Origin: Cellulophaga sp. Hel_I_12
GTDB taxonomy: Bacteria; Bacteroidota; Bacteroidia; Flavobacteriales; Flavobacteriaceae
Direction: 5' to 3'
NCBI RefSeq assembly: GCF_000799565.1
Contig: NZ_JUHB01000001.1
Location: 806,001 to 870,000 of the forward strand
Length of the DNA stretch: 64,000 nt
Shown: positions 6,665 through 17,616 of the stretch, one piece after another
Layout of the letters: each line of letters starts with the position of its first letter
How positions within the stretch are numbered: the stretch's first letter is position 1
Position numbers and translations under genes: made by a program
Notes under the pieces: generated by a model
Told to the model about the DNA's origin: nothing
The model's database searches: none
What the model saw: the letters and a program-made list of their open reading frames with translations, nothing else

Positions 6665-9445
6665 ATGACTGCTATTTTAGATGTAAATCCAAAAGAAAAT
6701 ATAATAATAAAAGGAGCAAAACTCCACAACCTGAAAAACATAGATGTAATTATCCCAAGAAATAAGCTTGTTGTTATTACTGGTTTGTCAGGTTCGGGTA
6801 AATCTAGCCTTGCTTTTGATACCTTGTATGCAGAAGGGCAGCGTAGGTATGTTGAAAGTTTATCATCTTATGCAAGGCAGTTTTTAGGCAAATTAGACAA
6901 GCCCAAAGTTGACTATATAAAAGGTATAGCACCAGCGATTGCGATTGAGCAAAAAGTAAATTCTACAAATCCAAGATCTACCGTTGGTACGAGTACTGAA
7001 ATTTATGATTACTTAAAACTGCTCTTTGCACGTATTGGCAAAACAATATCTCCCATATCAGGTAACGAAGTTAAAAAACATACCGTAAGCGATGTGGTAA
7101 GCTATATAAAATCATTTCCCGAGGGTACAAAAATGCTCTTACTAGCTCCTATTGTTATTCGTGAAGATCGAGATGCACTTAAATCTCTTCAAATATTTTC
7201 ACAACAAGGGTACGCACGTATCAAATACAAGGGAGAGGTGATTAGGATTGATGATAGCATTACAGAAATTGACAAAGAGTTTAGTTTAGTCGTAGATCGT
7301 ATTATTACAAAGGATGATGAAGACTTTTACAATCGATTGGCCAACGCTATAGATACAGCCTTTTTTGAAGGTAAAGGCGATTGTAGTATTGAAATTTTAG
7401 AAACAGGGGTACAGACACCATTTAGTAATAAGTTTGAAATGGATGGCATGAAGTTCTTAGAACCAAACGTACATCTTTTTAGTTTTAACAACCCCTATGG
7501 CGCTTGTCCTAATTGTGAAGGCTATGGGGATGTAATTGGCATTGACGAAGAATTAGTGGTGCCAAATACCGCATTATCGATCTACGAAAATGCAGTTTTT
7601 GCTTGGCGTGGTGAAAGTATGAGCTATTATCGTGACCAATTGGTCAATTCAGCGCACCAATCTAACTTTCCTATACATAAACCATGGTATCAGCTTTCTG
7701 AAGAGCAAAAACAGTTGGTGTGGGATGGAAATAGCCATTTTACTGGATTAAATGATTTCTTCTCCATGCTTGAAGAAAAAAGTTATAAAATTCAGAATAG
7801 AGTCATGTTATCTCGCTATCGAGGTAAAACGAAATGCAGTGTTTGCAAAGGGAAGCGTCTACGTAAAGAAACGAATTATGTAAAAATAAGTGGTCAATCT
7901 ATTTCTGATTTAGTGGAGCAACCCATTGATGAATTGATACATTTTTTTGACTCGATCAATTTAAATGAAACCGATACTAAAATTGCATCGCGTTTACTCC
8001 TTGAAATAAAAAGCAGATTAGGTTTTTTGCATAAAGTAGGACTTAGTTATTTAACCTTAAATAGAAAATCTAATACCTTATCAGGGGGCGAAAGCCAACG
8101 TATAAATTTGGCAACCTCTTTGGGCAGTAGCCTTGTAGGTTCCATGTATATTTTAGATGAGCCCAGTATTGGCTTGCACCCAAAAGATACCGAAAATTTG
8201 ATTACGGTATTAGAATCACTACGTGATTTGGGGAATACGGTTATTGTAGTAGAACATGATGAAGATATTATGAAAGCTGCAGATGAAATTATCGATATTG
8301 GTCCAGAAGCGGGAACACTTGGTGGTCATGTGGTAGCCACAGGAACTATGGCAAATATTTTGGCATCTTCTTCACTAACCGCCCAATATTTGAACGGAAC
8401 CCTAGAAATTAAAGTACCGCAGAAACGACGCGCTTATAAAAATTATATTGAAATTATCGGGGCACGAGAAAATAATCTCAAAAATATAAACGTAACCTTT
8501 CCTTTAAATGTACTTACCGTAGTGACAGGTGTTTCTGGCAGTGGAAAAAGTACCTTGGTAAAAAAACTATTGTATCCTATTATTTTAAAAGAAGTAGGCG
8601 GATATGGTGAAAAAGTAGGTCAGTTTACCGAGGTGAAAGGAAAGTATAGCGATATAAAACATGTAGAGTTTGTAGATCAAAACCCTATAGGCCGATCTTC
8701 TCGTTCTAATCCTGTTACCTATATTAAGGCCTATGACGATATTAGAACTTTGTACGCTTCTCAAAAATTAAGCAAAATACGCAATTACCAAACCAAACAT
8801 TTTTCTTTTAATTTAGATGGCGGCCGTTGTGAAAAATGTAAAGGTGAAGGCGAAATTACCGTAGAAATGCAATTTATGGCCGATGTACATTTAGAATGTG
8901 ATACCTGTAAAGGCAAGCGTTTTAAAAAAGAAGTGCTTGAAGTAAAATTTGAAGATGCCAACATCGATGACCTGCTCAATATGACCATTGACGATGCCTT
9001 AAGCTTTTTTGAAAAACACCAACAGACCAAAATTTACAGAAAATTAAAACCGCTTCAAGATGTTGGCTTGGGCTATGTTACTTTAGGGCAATCCTCCTCT
9101 ACGTTGTCTGGGGGCGAGGCGCAGCGAATAAAACTAGCATCATTTTTAGTCAAAGGAACCACCAAGGAAAAAGCGCTATTCATTTTTGATGAACCCACAA
9201 CCGGACTTCATTTTCATGATATAAAAAAACTTTTAAAATCTTTCAATGCCTTGATAGAAAAAGGGCACTCCATAACCGTTATCGAGCATAATATTGATCT
9301 TATTAAATGCGCCGATTACATTATCGATTTAGGCTTAAGGGGTGGGCAAAAAGGTGGTGAACTTATTGTACAAGGAACCCCAGAAGAGGTCATTAAAAAT
9401 ACAGTTTCTTATACAGCGAAGTATTTAAGAGAGAAGTTAATGTAA
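6665..9445 (+). CDS. uvrA: Excinuclease ABC subunit A
   Basis: The 926-residue protein is a complete UvrA, the DNA damage sensor of nucleotide excision repair. It has two ABC ATPase halves: Walker A motifs [13 protein letters not shown] near the N-terminus and [13 protein letters not shown] near residue 620, and signature motifs [12 protein letters not shown] and [12 protein letters not shown]. Zinc-finger cysteines are seen in [16 protein letters not shown] and [16 protein letters not shown]. It is a DNA-binding dimer that loads UvrB. I start it at ATG 6665 because the upstream in-frame TTG sits inside the promoter box. Gene neighbours are unrelated, so it is probably monocistronic; no LexA-type box was recognised. 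Confidence 0.97.
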   Translation: MTAILDVNPKENIIIKGAKLHNLKNIDVIIPRNKLVVITGLSGSGKSSLAFDTLYAEGQRRYVESLSSYARQFLGKLDKPKVDYIKGIAPAIAIEQKVNSTNPRSTVGTSTEIYDYLKLLFARIGKTISPISGNEVKKHTVSDVVSYIKSFPEGTKMLLLAPIVIREDRDALKSLQIFSQQGYARIKYKGEVIRIDDSITEIDKEFSLVVDRIITKDDEDFYNRLANAIDTAFFEGKGDCSIEILETGVQTPFSNKFEMDGMKFLEPNVHLFSFNNPYGACPNCEGYGDVIGIDEELVVPNTALSIYENAVFAWRGESMSYYRDQLVNSAHQSNFPIHKPWYQLSEEQKQLVWDGNSHFTGLNDFFSMLEEKSYKIQNRVMLSRYRGKTKCSVCKGKRLRKETNYVKISGQSISDLVEQPIDELIHFFDSINLNETDTKIASRLLLEIKSRLGFLHKVGLSYLTLNRKSNTLSGGESQRINLATSLGSSLVGSMYILDEPSIGLHPKDTENLITVLESLRDLGNTVIVVEHDEDIMKAADEIIDIGPEAGTLGGHVVATGTMANILASSSLTAQYLNGTLEIKVPQKRRAYKNYIEIIGARENNLKNINVTFPLNVLTVVTGVSGSGKSTLVKKLLYPIILKEVGGYGEKVGQFTEVKGKYSDIKHVEFVDQNPIGRSSRSNPVTYIKAYDDIRTLYASQKLSKIRNYQTKHFSFNLDGGRCEKCKGEGEITVEMQFMADVHLECDTCKGKRFKKEVLEVKFEDANIDDLLNMTIDDALSFFEKHQQTKIYRKLKPLQDVGLGYVTLGQSSSTLSGGEAQRIKLASFLVKGTTKEKALFIFDEPTTGLHFHDIKKLLKSFNALIEKGHSITVIEHNIDLIKCADYIIDLGLRGGQKGGELIVQGTPEEVIKNTVSYTAKYLREKLM

Positions 9446-9716
9446 CAAGGTTAATTTGAAGGTTTCTTGATTTAAAGGTACTTCCTATTTTAATAAGGTA
9501 AGTCGTTGCGTGCAATTTAGTAATGCCTCAATTTTAATTGGTGTTAACTTGCAAAATTAGTGTCAAAAAAATACAGGAATATACATCCTTTCAACAATGA
9601 ACCGACAAACAATTCCTATTATTTTTCCTAAACTTAAAACCAACACTTAGCATTCAGAACCCAATACCTAAAAAATAAATATCTAATAATCAGTAACTTA
9701 GAAGTTAATTAAATTT
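9446..9716. other. Intergenic region without recognisable gene
   Basis: This is the left part of a 341-bp gap between uvrA and the Arg/Ser-rich protein gene. It is AT-rich, and I found no open frame with coding character and no convincing terminator hairpin after uvrA. The sigma54-like promoter at 9717-9733 and a short leader fill the rest of the gap. Confidence 0.6.
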
Positions 9717-9733
9717 TTGGCACGTTGTTTGTA
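9717..9733 (+). promoter_or_regulatory. Sigma54-like (RpoN) -24/-12 promoter
   Basis: TTGGCACG-N4-TTGTA matches the sigma54 consensus YTGGCACGN4TTGCW at all but one key base. The -24 GG (9719-9720) is followed after exactly ten bases by GT (9731-9732) in place of the usual GC. Transcription would begin near 9744, leaving a leader of about 40 nt before ATG 9787. No enhancer-binding-protein site was identified. Confidence 0.55.
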
Positions 9734-9786
9734 ATATACTTACCGAATGTAAATAGTTGCATTCGAAAATTATAAAACCTTATATC

Positions 9787-11070
9787 ATGAGAAATTTAAT
9801 ACTCCTTTTTTCAGCTCTATTTTTGAGCACCTCTGGTGCCATGGCTGTTAGTTTAGATGATAAGGTTGCACCACGCAATGCTTATAACAACAACAACTCC
9901 TTCATTTTTATTGAAGACGGAATCACATTTTCGGTGTATCCGGATGGTGAGTTTGATTTTTATATCGAAAACAATGCAGGTGTAAATGCGAACGTAAATT
10001 TTGGACGTACAAGTATCACCTTTAATTCTGGTTTTGATTATAATCCTTATGTTCAATATGATGATTTTGGAGCGGTTGTACAAGTAGAAAATGTTCCTGT
10101 GTTTTACGATTTTTATGGTCGTGTAACTCAAATTGGAGCTATAGATATTCGTTACAATAGAAATAGAGTATCTCGTTTAGGCGGAATGTATGTTTATTAT
10201 GATAACAGAGGATTCTATAACAATCACCGTGGGTTTATCAACATTTATAATAGATCTTATGTATACCGTCCATTTCACAGGTATTTTGCAAGACCTTCTA
10301 TTGGTTTTTGTTTGGTGAATATAAATCCTTACAGAAGATTTTATCAGCCTGTACGCTACACCTACTACCGCCCATACCGTTACAATACACGTAATACGTA
10401 TGCAACAATAGGTAGAGAACATAGATATAATAATGTACGTGCTTCAAGAGCAAACGTTTACAGAAATGACAATAGAGTGGCCGTAAGAAGCACAAGCTCA
10501 AGAAATAAGGTTTCAAGAAATGACGGATACCGAATTTCTAATAATGATACTAGTAGAAAATCAGTAGGCAGAAGTTCATCTAATGCTAATAGAAATGAAG
10601 TCTCTAGAAACGGTAATTACAGAACAGCTGATGCTTCTAATCGTAGCGCTAGTAGATCAATAGAAAGTTCTAATAGCAGTTCTAGAGCGACAGCTAATCG
10701 GACAACTGCCGCTAGAGAAAGCGCTAAAACTGTTAGCCCTAGAAATTCAAGTGTAACTAGAGCATCTAGTACTCCTTCTAGTAGAAGTGTCACTAAAAGA
10801 GAAGTAACGACTGCGCCAAGAAGTACTACTGTAACAAGAAGCAGTACTACTACGTATAGAAAACCTGCTAGTAGCACTTCGAGAAGTGCAAATACCGTTG
10901 CTAAAAGAAGTTCAACTTCGAGAAGTCCGGAAGCTTCGCAAAGAAGTTCTTCTTCAAGAAGCAAAACAGTAAGCACAAGAAGTACTACGGCTAAAGTAAA
11001 AAGTAGTACTCCTACAAGAACAACAAGAACAGCGACTGCTTCGAGAAGCCGAAGCTCTAGAGGAAATTAA
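9787..11070 (+). CDS. Secreted basic Arg/Ser-rich repeat protein
   Basis: The start is taken at ATG 9787 because it opens a clear signal peptide (MRNLILLFSALFLSTSGAMA); an upstream in-frame TTG would bury it. The 427-residue protein has an aromatic and Asn-rich middle with strand-like repeats (about residues 80-150, for example VFYDFYGRVTQIGAIDIRYN and RLGGMYVYYDNRG). The last 230 or so residues are low-complexity Arg, Ser and Thr (many SSSRS, TTR and SRSS units). It must be strongly basic and is exported at least to the periplasm. There is no T9SS-type C-terminal domain. The family is known to me only as uncharacterised flavobacterial proteins. A role in binding acidic polysaccharide or DNA is speculation. 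Confidence 0.85.
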   Translation: MRNLILLFSALFLSTSGAMAVSLDDKVAPRNAYNNNNSFIFIEDGITFSVYPDGEFDFYIENNAGVNANVNFGRTSITFNSGFDYNPYVQYDDFGAVVQVENVPVFYDFYGRVTQIGAIDIRYNRNRVSRLGGMYVYYDNRGFYNNHRGFINIYNRSYVYRPFHRYFARPSIGFCLVNINPYRRFYQPVRYTYYRPYRYNTRNTYATIGREHRYNNVRASRANVYRNDNRVAVRSTSSRNKVSRNDGYRISNNDTSRKSVGRSSSNANRNEVSRNGNYRTADASNRSASRSIESSNSSSRATANRTTAARESAKTVSPRNSSVTRASSTPSSRSVTKREVTTAPRSTTVTRSSTTTYRKPASSTSRSANTVAKRSSTSRSPEASQRSSSSRSKTVSTRSTTAKVKSSTPTRTTRTATASRSRSSRGN

Positions 11071-11096
11071 AAATAGTTTTTAGGTTGGTTAGTTGT

Positions 11097-11136
11097 AAAA
11101 CCCCGTAGCGAATAATGTATTCCTACGGGGTTTTTT
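11097..11136 (+). terminator. Rho-independent terminator
   Basis: A 12-bp stem (AAAACCCCGTAG with CTACGGGGTTTT) with a 14-nt loop is followed by T residues, 27 bp after the stop codon of the Arg/Ser-rich protein. Confidence 0.85.
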
Positions 11137-11221
11137 GCTGAAGTAATTCGGCATTTATAATATTTATATCGTTTACAATAAAGGGCGTTTCAATGCTATT
11201 TATTGCGTGTAGTGTGCTTTT

Positions 11222-11965
11222 TTAACCCAATAGTTTTGATTTTAGTACTCGAGCATTCATTTCAGCGATATTAATTATCGAAATACCTTCGGGGCATTCT
11301 ACTTCGCATGCACCGGTGAAGGTACAACTACCAAAACCTTCAAGCTCCATTTGATAGGTCATCTCTGCTACACGCTTATGTTCTTCAGCTTTACCCTGAG
11401 GTAAATTGTTTAAATGATTAATTTTTGCTGAAGTAAATAGCGCCGCAGAAGAGTTTTTACAGGTAGCCACACAAGCACCACAACCAATACATGCAGCAGC
11501 ATCCATAGCTCGATCTGAAATATCTTTAGGTACAAGAATGGCATTTGCTTCTGGCGCACTACCCGTTTTTGTACTTATATAGGCTCCTTGTTCTATAATT
11601 CTATCAAAAGCAGAACGGTCAACAACTAAGTCTTTAATAACAGGAAATGAGGCTGCTCGCCAAGGTTCAACTACAATAGTATCGCCATCTTTAAAACTAC
11701 GCATATGCAATTGGCATGTGGTCATATGATCATGTGGACCATGAGCGCGACCATTGATAAATACACCGCATTGTCCACAAATACCTTCTCTGCAATCGTA
11801 CTCAAAAGCAATTACTTTCTCGTCTTTTAGAACTAATAATTCATTTAAATGATCTAGCGCTTCCAAAAAGGACATGTCTTCCGTTAAACCATCTACTTCA
11901 TAATCTCTTATAGCTCCTTTATCTTTTGGTCCTTGCTGTCGCCAGATTTTGAATGTTACTTTCAT
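11222..11965 (-). CDS. sdhB: Succinate dehydrogenase/fumarate reductase iron-sulfur subunit
   Basis: The 247-residue protein carries the three Fe-S cluster motifs of SdhB/FrdB: CREGICGQCG for the [2Fe-2S] cluster (about residues 59-68), CIGCGACVATCKN for the [4Fe-4S] cluster, and CTFTGACEVECPEG for the remaining ligands. It passes electrons from the flavoprotein to the membrane subunit at the inner face of the cytoplasmic membrane. It is the third gene of the sdhC-sdhA-sdhB unit, 6 bp after sdhA. Whether the complex runs as succinate oxidase or fumarate reductase cannot be told from sequence; an aerobic flavobacterium would use it in the TCA cycle. Confidence 0.95.
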   Translation of the reverse strand: MKVTFKIWRQQGPKDKGAIRDYEVDGLTEDMSFLEALDHLNELLVLKDEKVIAFEYDCREGICGQCGVFINGRAHGPHDHMTTCQLHMRSFKDGDTIVVEPWRAASFPVIKDLVVDRSAFDRIIEQGAYISTKTGSAPEANAILVPKDISDRAMDAAACIGCGACVATCKNSSAALFTSAKINHLNNLPQGKAEEHKRVAEMTYQMELEGFGSCTFTGACEVECPEGISIINIAEMNARVLKSKLLG

Positions 11966-11971
11966 AGTGTA

Positions 11972-13882
11972 TTACTTATAGCTTCTTACCGAAGGTTTTA
12001 CAAATTCGAACGCTAATACTTCTTTGTGTAGTTTAAATTCACCCTTTTTGTATTCCCAAGCAGATACATAACTGAAGTCTTTATCTACACGAATGGCTTC
12101 ACCTTCTTCAGTTTGAAACTCTTCTCTAAAATGTGCACCACACGATTCTTCGCGCTCTAGCGCGTCTGTACACATCAAAATTCCCAATTCAATAAAATCG
12201 GCCAAACGCAATGCTTTTTCGAGTTCAGTATTCATCTCTTTGTCATTCCCGGTGACTTTTACTTCACTCCAAAATTCTTGCCTAATGCTTTTAATTTCAA
12301 TTATAGCTTTTTCTAAACCGGATTTATTTCTACTCATGGCACATTCCTTCCACATAACCTTTCCAAGCTCTCTATGAAAATGATCAACTGTTTTTGTTCC
12401 GTTTACAGCAAGTACTTTTTTGATGTAAGCCCTGGTTTCATTCTCCGCTTTGTCAAACTCTGGATGGTTTGTTGTTGGCTGATCTGTTTTTATTTCAGAA
12501 GCCAAATAATTATTAATGGTATTCGGCAAAATAAAATAGCCATCAACACTTGCTTGGAGTAATGAATTAGCACCTAACCTATTAGCTCCATGATCCGAAA
12601 AATTACATTCTCCTATAGCGTATAGACCAGGAATAGTTGTCATTAATTCATAATCTACCCAAAGTCCACCCATTGAGAAATGAGCTGCCGGTGAGATTTG
12701 CATGGGCTCCTTATACGAATCTATACCTGTGATTTTTTTGTACATGTTGAATAGGTTTCCATAGCGATCCTTTATGGTGTCTAATCCGTATTTTTCGATC
12801 GCATGTTTAAAATCTAGGTACACTGCATTCTTTAACCTACCAACTCCAAAACCGGCGTCAATACGTTCTTTAGCTGCGCGGGATGCAATATCTCGCGGTG
12901 CTAAATTCCCAAAACTAGGATAGCGTCTTTCTAGATAATAATCGCGCTCTTTTTCAGGAATATCATTTGCCTTTCTCGTATCTGCCTTTGTTTTTGGCAC
13001 CCAAATACGACCATCATTTCGGAGTGATTCAGACATCAATGTAAGTTTAGATTGTGCCTCACTGGATTGGGGCAATGCTGTAGGGTGAATTTGAGTAAAA
13101 CTTGGAGCTCCAAATAGTGCTCCCTTTTTATGAGCTTTCCACAATGCGCTCCCATTGCAGCCAATGGCCAAAGTTGATAATCTAAATACACGGGAATAAC
13201 CTCCGGTTGCCAATACCACCGCATCAGCAGCATATCGCTTTAATTCTCCAGAAACCAAGTCTCTAACAATTATGCCCTTTGCTTTTCCATCAATCACGAC
13301 TAAGTCGAGCATTTCGCTACGTGGAAACATTTCTACTTTTTTGGCGCGAACCATTTTGTACAACTGAGAATAAGCCGCTAAAAGTAATTGTTGTCCCGTT
13401 TGTCCACGGGCATAAAATGTACGTTGAACTTGTACACCACCAAAACTTCGGTTCACTAAAGTACCGCCATATTCTCGTGCGAAAGGCACACCCTGTTGCA
13501 CAAAATGATCTATAAGTGGAGCAGAGAGCTCTGCTAACCTGAAAGTGTTGGCTTCCCGAGATCTAAAATCACCGCCTTTCAACGTATCATAAAACATACG
13601 AAAAATACTATCCCCGTCATGCTGATAGTTCTTAGCCGCATTTATACCTCCTTGAGCAGCAACAGAATGCGCACGCCTTGCGGAATCTTGGTAGCAGAAG
13701 CACTTTATATCATAACCCAACTCTGCTAACGTAGCGGCTGCACCTGCACCGGATAGCCCAGACCCAACAATAATGATGTTGAGTTTTTTCTTGTTTGCTG
13801 GGTTTATCAACTGTGACTTAACTTGGTAGTTACGCCATTTATCTTCTAGTTTTCCTTCTGGTATTTTTGCATCTAATTTCAT
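11972..13882 (-). CDS. sdhA: Succinate dehydrogenase/fumarate reductase flavoprotein subunit
   Basis: The 636-residue protein begins with a Rossmann FAD motif ([20 protein letters not shown], about residues 36-55). It contains [14 protein letters not shown], where the first His is the covalent FAD attachment site in this family. The active-site loops FTQIHPTAL and the capping-domain Arg in [12 protein letters not shown] are present. It is the catalytic subunit that oxidises succinate to fumarate. The length fits the Bacteroidota and epsilonproteobacterial type B enzyme. It lies between sdhC (94 bp upstream) and sdhB (6 bp downstream). Confidence 0.96.
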   Translation of the reverse strand: MKLDAKIPEGKLEDKWRNYQVKSQLINPANKKKLNIIIVGSGLSGAGAAATLAELGYDIKCFCYQDSARRAHSVAAQGGINAAKNYQHDGDSIFRMFYDTLKGGDFRSREANTFRLAELSAPLIDHFVQQGVPFAREYGGTLVNRSFGGVQVQRTFYARGQTGQQLLLAAYSQLYKMVRAKKVEMFPRSEMLDLVVIDGKAKGIIVRDLVSGELKRYAADAVVLATGGYSRVFRLSTLAIGCNGSALWKAHKKGALFGAPSFTQIHPTALPQSSEAQSKLTLMSESLRNDGRIWVPKTKADTRKANDIPEKERDYYLERRYPSFGNLAPRDIASRAAKERIDAGFGVGRLKNAVYLDFKHAIEKYGLDTIKDRYGNLFNMYKKITGIDSYKEPMQISPAAHFSMGGLWVDYELMTTIPGLYAIGECNFSDHGANRLGANSLLQASVDGYFILPNTINNYLASEIKTDQPTTNHPEFDKAENETRAYIKKVLAVNGTKTVDHFHRELGKVMWKECAMSRNKSGLEKAIIEIKSIRQEFWSEVKVTGNDKEMNTELEKALRLADFIELGILMCTDALEREESCGAHFREEFQTEEGEAIRVDKDFSYVSAWEYKKGEFKLHKEVLAFEFVKPSVRSYK

Positions 13883-13976
13883 GTGTTTCTATTTATTTTT
13901 AAAGAGGTCACATAGAACACTCAAATAGACATTTCTTTGTTTGTTTAGCATTCATTGTAAATACGTCATCTCCGAC

Positions 13977-14639
13977 TTATTTGAAATAAACAATAAATGG
14001 AATAATCCCGAAACCAAAACCAATAATAACGGCATAGACTAAGGCTATATTGGCTATAATTTTTAGGGCTTTTTTATGGTAAAACCCTAAAGTTTTAAAG
14101 GCGCTTTTTAATCCGTGATGCAAGTGAAATGCCAATGGAATTGATATTAAGGTATAAAAAAGCACATAGTATATATTTTGAAATAAGCTATAGGTCACTT
14201 CATACACATCTTTATTTCCATATGCGTCAAGCATTACTTCATTTCCTAACCCTAATTTTATACGTGCCCAAAAATTTGTAAGGTGAATAATGATAAAAAT
14301 CAAAATAAGTATTCCAAGTACCCCCATATTTTTTGAAGCCCAGGTGCTGTTTTCTTTGGAATTATTTAAAATATATTTCTGAGGTTTAGCTTTGCGATTA
14401 TGAAGCGTTATTAGCAAGGCGTAAACCGCGTGAAGAATAATAGAGAGATATAAAAGATAGGCTATGATTTTAATGAATAGGCTTTCTCGTAATGTAGTTG
14501 AATAAGTGTTATATAAATCTTTTGCAATTGCCTCTGGTAATAGTAAAATACAATTGGCAGAGAGGTGTACCACTAAGAATAGACAAAGAAAAAGACCAGT
14601 TAGTGCAATTATCGATTTTCTAAAAAAGAGTAGATTCAT
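13977..14639 (-). CDS. sdhC: Succinate dehydrogenase cytochrome b subunit (type B, single membrane subunit)
   Basis: The 220-residue protein has five hydrophobic helices and the histidines expected for two haem b groups (for example in LVVHLSANC, ILHAVYALL, IHLTNFW and HLHHGLKSAF). This is the single-subunit, di-haem anchor of type B succinate:menaquinone reductases, as in Bacteroidota and Bacillus. It opens the sdhCAB transcript. The 250-bp region upstream (14640-14890) contains its promoter, though no clear TAnnTTTG was identified. Confidence 0.93.
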   Translation of the reverse strand: MNLLFFRKSIIALTGLFLCLFLVVHLSANCILLLPEAIAKDLYNTYSTTLRESLFIKIIAYLLYLSIILHAVYALLITLHNRKAKPQKYILNNSKENSTWASKNMGVLGILILIFIIIHLTNFWARIKLGLGNEVMLDAYGNKDVYEVTYSLFQNIYYVLFYTLISIPLAFHLHHGLKSAFKTLGFYHKKALKIIANIALVYAVIIGFGFGIIPFIVYFK

Positions 14640-14878
14640 TGAGACTGATTTTTATATTTCATTTTATTGCAAACAATCTAAAAAGACCATAAGGTATTTA
14701 TTCAGGTTTACTAGGCTTTAGTTGTTTTCTCATGCCGATATAAAATGGCTCAGAACAAAACAGTTTAATGTACTTTTCAGATCCCTATTTTCACCATTTT
14801 TTTTATATTCTATCACTCCTAGGACAAACCCCAAATTAGCTTCGTCATGATATACATCCTTGATGGTTAGTTTTCAAC

Positions 14879-14899
14879 AAAAAGTTGAGCTCACTTTTT
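14879..14899 (-). terminator. Possible terminator at the end of the flippase gene
   Basis: AAAAAGT and ACTTTTT (7 bp) flank a 7-nt loop and overlap the TGA stop of the flippase gene; read leftward the hairpin ends in a T run. It is short, so it may be weak. Confidence 0.4.
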
Positions 14900-16345
14900 A
14901 ATGTATTTTGATAAAATGTTGTACATATCTACAGACCATCTAAATTTATACAAAAACCAGGTATAAATAAGTACAACCAAACTACTTTTAATACCAATAT
15001 TCACCAAGGGATGAAATGGAAATGAAATAAAATAAAATACAACCCCTATAAAACAAAGTAAAAGTAGCACTTTAGCTAAAGCTGGGGTAAACGGAAGGAT
15101 ACCAAAACGCATTTTTACAAAAACTAACTTTATGGTGTTGTAAAAGAGTAAGGCTGCAAACGATGCGTAAGCGGCACCAAGCAAGCCATAAATGGGGATC
15201 AACCATAGGTTTAAAAGTATGGCAAGTATAGCCACGACAACACCCATCATCAAAAGGGTCTTATAATAATCTGAATTATACAAAATGGAGTTATTGTTTC
15301 CTAAAGCCGCATCAAACACCTTTGTTAATCCTATTAAAAAAACAACTAAAAAACCCTGACTATAGGCCGGATCTAATAATTGATACAAATCCTCTAGATT
15401 CATCATGATCAGCACAAAGAGTAAGCCCGAAATAATAAAGAGCGTTAAAGAACTTTTATGATAAAGTTTTTTTAATCCTTCAGCATCATTATTATTTAAA
15501 ATTTCGGCTGTTAGTGGATAGGTTATTTGATGCATAGCCCTTGAAGGTACGGCAATTGCTGTTGCCATAAAAATAGCTACACTATAATAAGCTACATTGT
15601 CTATTTTGATAAATTGATTAATCATTACTTTATCTGCCTCAAATAAAACCACTGCCACTGAACCGCCTATGATAATTAAAACACTATATTCTACAATAGT
15701 TTTAGCGTTTTTAGGAAAATTAAAATCTATTTTAGGGAAGCGTAATTTAAAGGCGTATAGCTTCATGAGTACTGTTCGTAGGATATAAAGCACAACTAAT
15801 GCTTTTAAAAAAGTAGCCACACTTATCCAATCAAAATAAACGCCCAACAATAATATAGCTACTCCGATCCGCACAAAAACCTCTTTCATAAAATTGCCGA
15901 ATACTGATTTCATATGAACGCGTGACCATGCATAGAAAACCTCAAAATAGGCCATCGCCATACCGATCAAAAAAATATACCAGACATAATCTTTTACAAT
16001 AGGATTTTCTTTAGACATAAAATTGCCAATTGTGGCATTAGCAAAATAAGCAATGGCCATAAGAGGCAATATCACAAGCAGAGGCATAAATAACATCATG
16101 GTTAAAAAACCATCACTATGTTCTGATTTTTTAAACGAAGAAAAATATTTTACTAAGGTATTTGGCACACCAAAAGCCAATAAAGGCATTAGTAAAGCCG
16201 AAGCTGATAAAATTACCCCCACTAAACCATAATATTCTGCAGATAGAAACTTAGTGTATAAAAACATGGTATTTATCGCACCAAAGCCAAAACCGATATA
16301 GGTAATGATGGTATTATTTAGCGATTGTTTAAATACAATGCCCAT
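14891..16345 (-). CDS. Polysaccharide flippase-type (Wzx/MATE-like) membrane protein
   Basis: The 484-residue protein has about 12-14 hydrophobic helices, an N-terminal segment typical of oligosaccharide flippases (KQSLNNTIITYIGFGFGAIN), and no signal peptide. Members of the polysaccharide biosynthesis family move undecaprenyl-linked oligosaccharides or lipid-linked sugars across the cytoplasmic membrane. Its start codon overlaps the stop of the glycosyltransferase gene by one base, so the two are co-translated. With the YfhO-type protein upstream this suggests a role in building a surface glycan. The substrate is unknown. Confidence 0.88.
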   Translation of the reverse strand: MGIVFKQSLNNTIITYIGFGFGAINTMFLYTKFLSAEYYGLVGVILSASALLMPLLAFGVPNTLVKYFSSFKKSEHSDGFLTMMLFMPLLVILPLMAIAYFANATIGNFMSKENPIVKDYVWYIFLIGMAMAYFEVFYAWSRVHMKSVFGNFMKEVFVRIGVAILLLGVYFDWISVATFLKALVVLYILRTVLMKLYAFKLRFPKIDFNFPKNAKTIVEYSVLIIIGGSVAVVLFEADKVMINQFIKIDNVAYYSVAIFMATAIAVPSRAMHQITYPLTAEILNNNDAEGLKKLYHKSSLTLFIISGLLFVLIMMNLEDLYQLLDPAYSQGFLVVFLIGLTKVFDAALGNNNSILYNSDYYKTLLMMGVVVAILAILLNLWLIPIYGLLGAAYASFAALLFYNTIKLVFVKMRFGILPFTPALAKVLLLLCFIGVVFYFISFPFHPLVNIGIKSSLVVLIYTWFLYKFRWSVDMYNILSKYIKK

Positions 16346-17616
16346 TATAGTTCTGTTGCTAGTTTTTTAGTGAGCGAATATCTGCTATACATTTCAATAT
16401 TTTTTGACTGTACAGTCAGCTGCTTGTTTTTAAAAGCTTGAAACCAATGTACCACTAATTTTTTCAATTCCCCTTCTTCACTGTAGTTAAATGTTTTACC
16501 TGAATTAGTAGCTTTAATGATAGATGCTACCTCCCAGTTATCTGGCCCAATTGCTAAAATGGGACGTTTAGCTGCCATATATTCAAATAATTTACCGGGA
16601 ATGATCCCTATTGTTTCTGGAGAATCAATTTCAGCAAGGAGTAAAACCTGAGATTTGCGCTGAAGTTCTAAAGCTTCGTCATGCGACACATAGGGCTTTA
16701 AGACTACATAAGGTTCAAGTCCATAAGTGTAGATGGTGTGCAACACATCATCACTTACTACCCCTATTAAATTTAAACGAACAGCTTCTTTAAAAGCTTT
16801 ATTTTCCTGAATCAGTGCCGCCAAAACTTTCCACAAATTTTGTGGATTTCTTCCCGTTAATAGGGAGCCAATATGGGAAATCGTAAATTGAAGATCTAAG
16901 ATTGCCGTACCCTCATAATCACTATCATAACCATTGGTTATTACCGTAATAGGTTGTTGAGTGATCGCTTGAAACTCTTTTTTAGTCGTTTCACTAGTGA
17001 CCAAAATTTTATCTGCCGAGTTTAAAACTAAGGCTTCAAGTTTTTTATGCTTCTGCTTAGAAGACTTGGTCAGTTTTAATTTTTTATGGTAGCCAATAGA
17101 TGTCCAGGGGTCTCTAAAATCGCTGATCCATGAAATGGCCAAGTCTTGTTTTAAATGAAGCCCAATTAAATGTACGCTATGCGGGGGACCTGTCGTAATT
17201 ATAGTACCAATTTTTTCATTTTCAATAACTTTCGCTAAATAGGTTACTGAGGGTTTTACCCAATATTTACGAGCATCAGGAATAAATAAGTTTCCACGAA
17301 CCCATAAAAGTAGTTTTTCTAAAAAAGATTGGTTTTTAGTTTGAATAATCCCTGAACTGATGCGCTTCGTTTTTTTTGACGATAGAAAACTGGCTAGACC
17401 ATAAGGCTCAAAAATAGGTTGCTTGTATATTTTTATGCCTTCGGGCATACCTTTTAACAAGGCCTGGTCTACAATAGGATAGTTTGGATTTTCAGGAACA
17501 TACAAAATAGGCTCGATATCAAAATCTCGCAAATAGGTCACAAATTTTAACCATCGTTGTACTCCAGGCCCTCCGGCAGGTGGCCAGTAATACGTAATGA
17601 TTAATACTTTTTTCAT
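16345..17616 (-). CDS. Glycosyltransferase, GT4-like (GT-B fold)
   Basis: The 423-residue protein opens with ITYYWPPAGGPGVQRW, the N-terminal glycine-rich block of GT4-type glycosyltransferases. A C-terminal nucleotide-sugar site follows, around PGKLFEYMAAKRPILAIGPD, with the family Glu in the K-E pair. Other blocks include ITTGPPHSVHLIG and ISWISDFRDPW. It would transfer a sugar from a nucleotide donor to a growing glycan in the cytoplasm. It overlaps its neighbours on both sides by one base, tying it to the flippase and the YfhO-type gene in a single translationally coupled operon. Confidence 0.9.
   Translation of the reverse strand: MKKVLIITYYWPPAGGPGVQRWLKFVTYLRDFDIEPILYVPENPNYPIVDQALLKGMPEGIKIYKQPIFEPYGLASFLSSKKTKRISSGIIQTKNQSFLEKLLLWVRGNLFIPDARKYWVKPSVTYLAKVIENEKIGTIITTGPPHSVHLIGLHLKQDLAISWISDFRDPWTSIGYHKKLKLTKSSKQKHKKLEALVLNSADKILVTSETTKKEFQAITQQPITVITNGYDSDYEGTAILDLQFTISHIGSLLTGRNPQNLWKVLAALIQENKAFKEAVRLNLIGVVSDDVLHTIYTYGLEPYVVLKPYVSHDEALELQRKSQVLLLAEIDSPETIGIIPGKLFEYMAAKRPILAIGPDNWEVASIIKATNSGKTFNYSEEGELKKLVVHWFQAFKNKQLTVQSKNIEMYSRYSLTKKLATEL

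Noticed and set aside
9853..10516. Several minus-strand frames of 70-90 residues.
   Set aside because: They are opposite-strand shadows of the Arg/Ser-rich protein gene, with no promoter, signal or family match.
10617..10976. Minus-strand frame of 119 Leu/Val-rich residues.
   Set aside because: It is the complement of the Arg/Ser/Thr-rich tail of the plus-strand protein; the low complexity of the real gene produces the long shadow frame.
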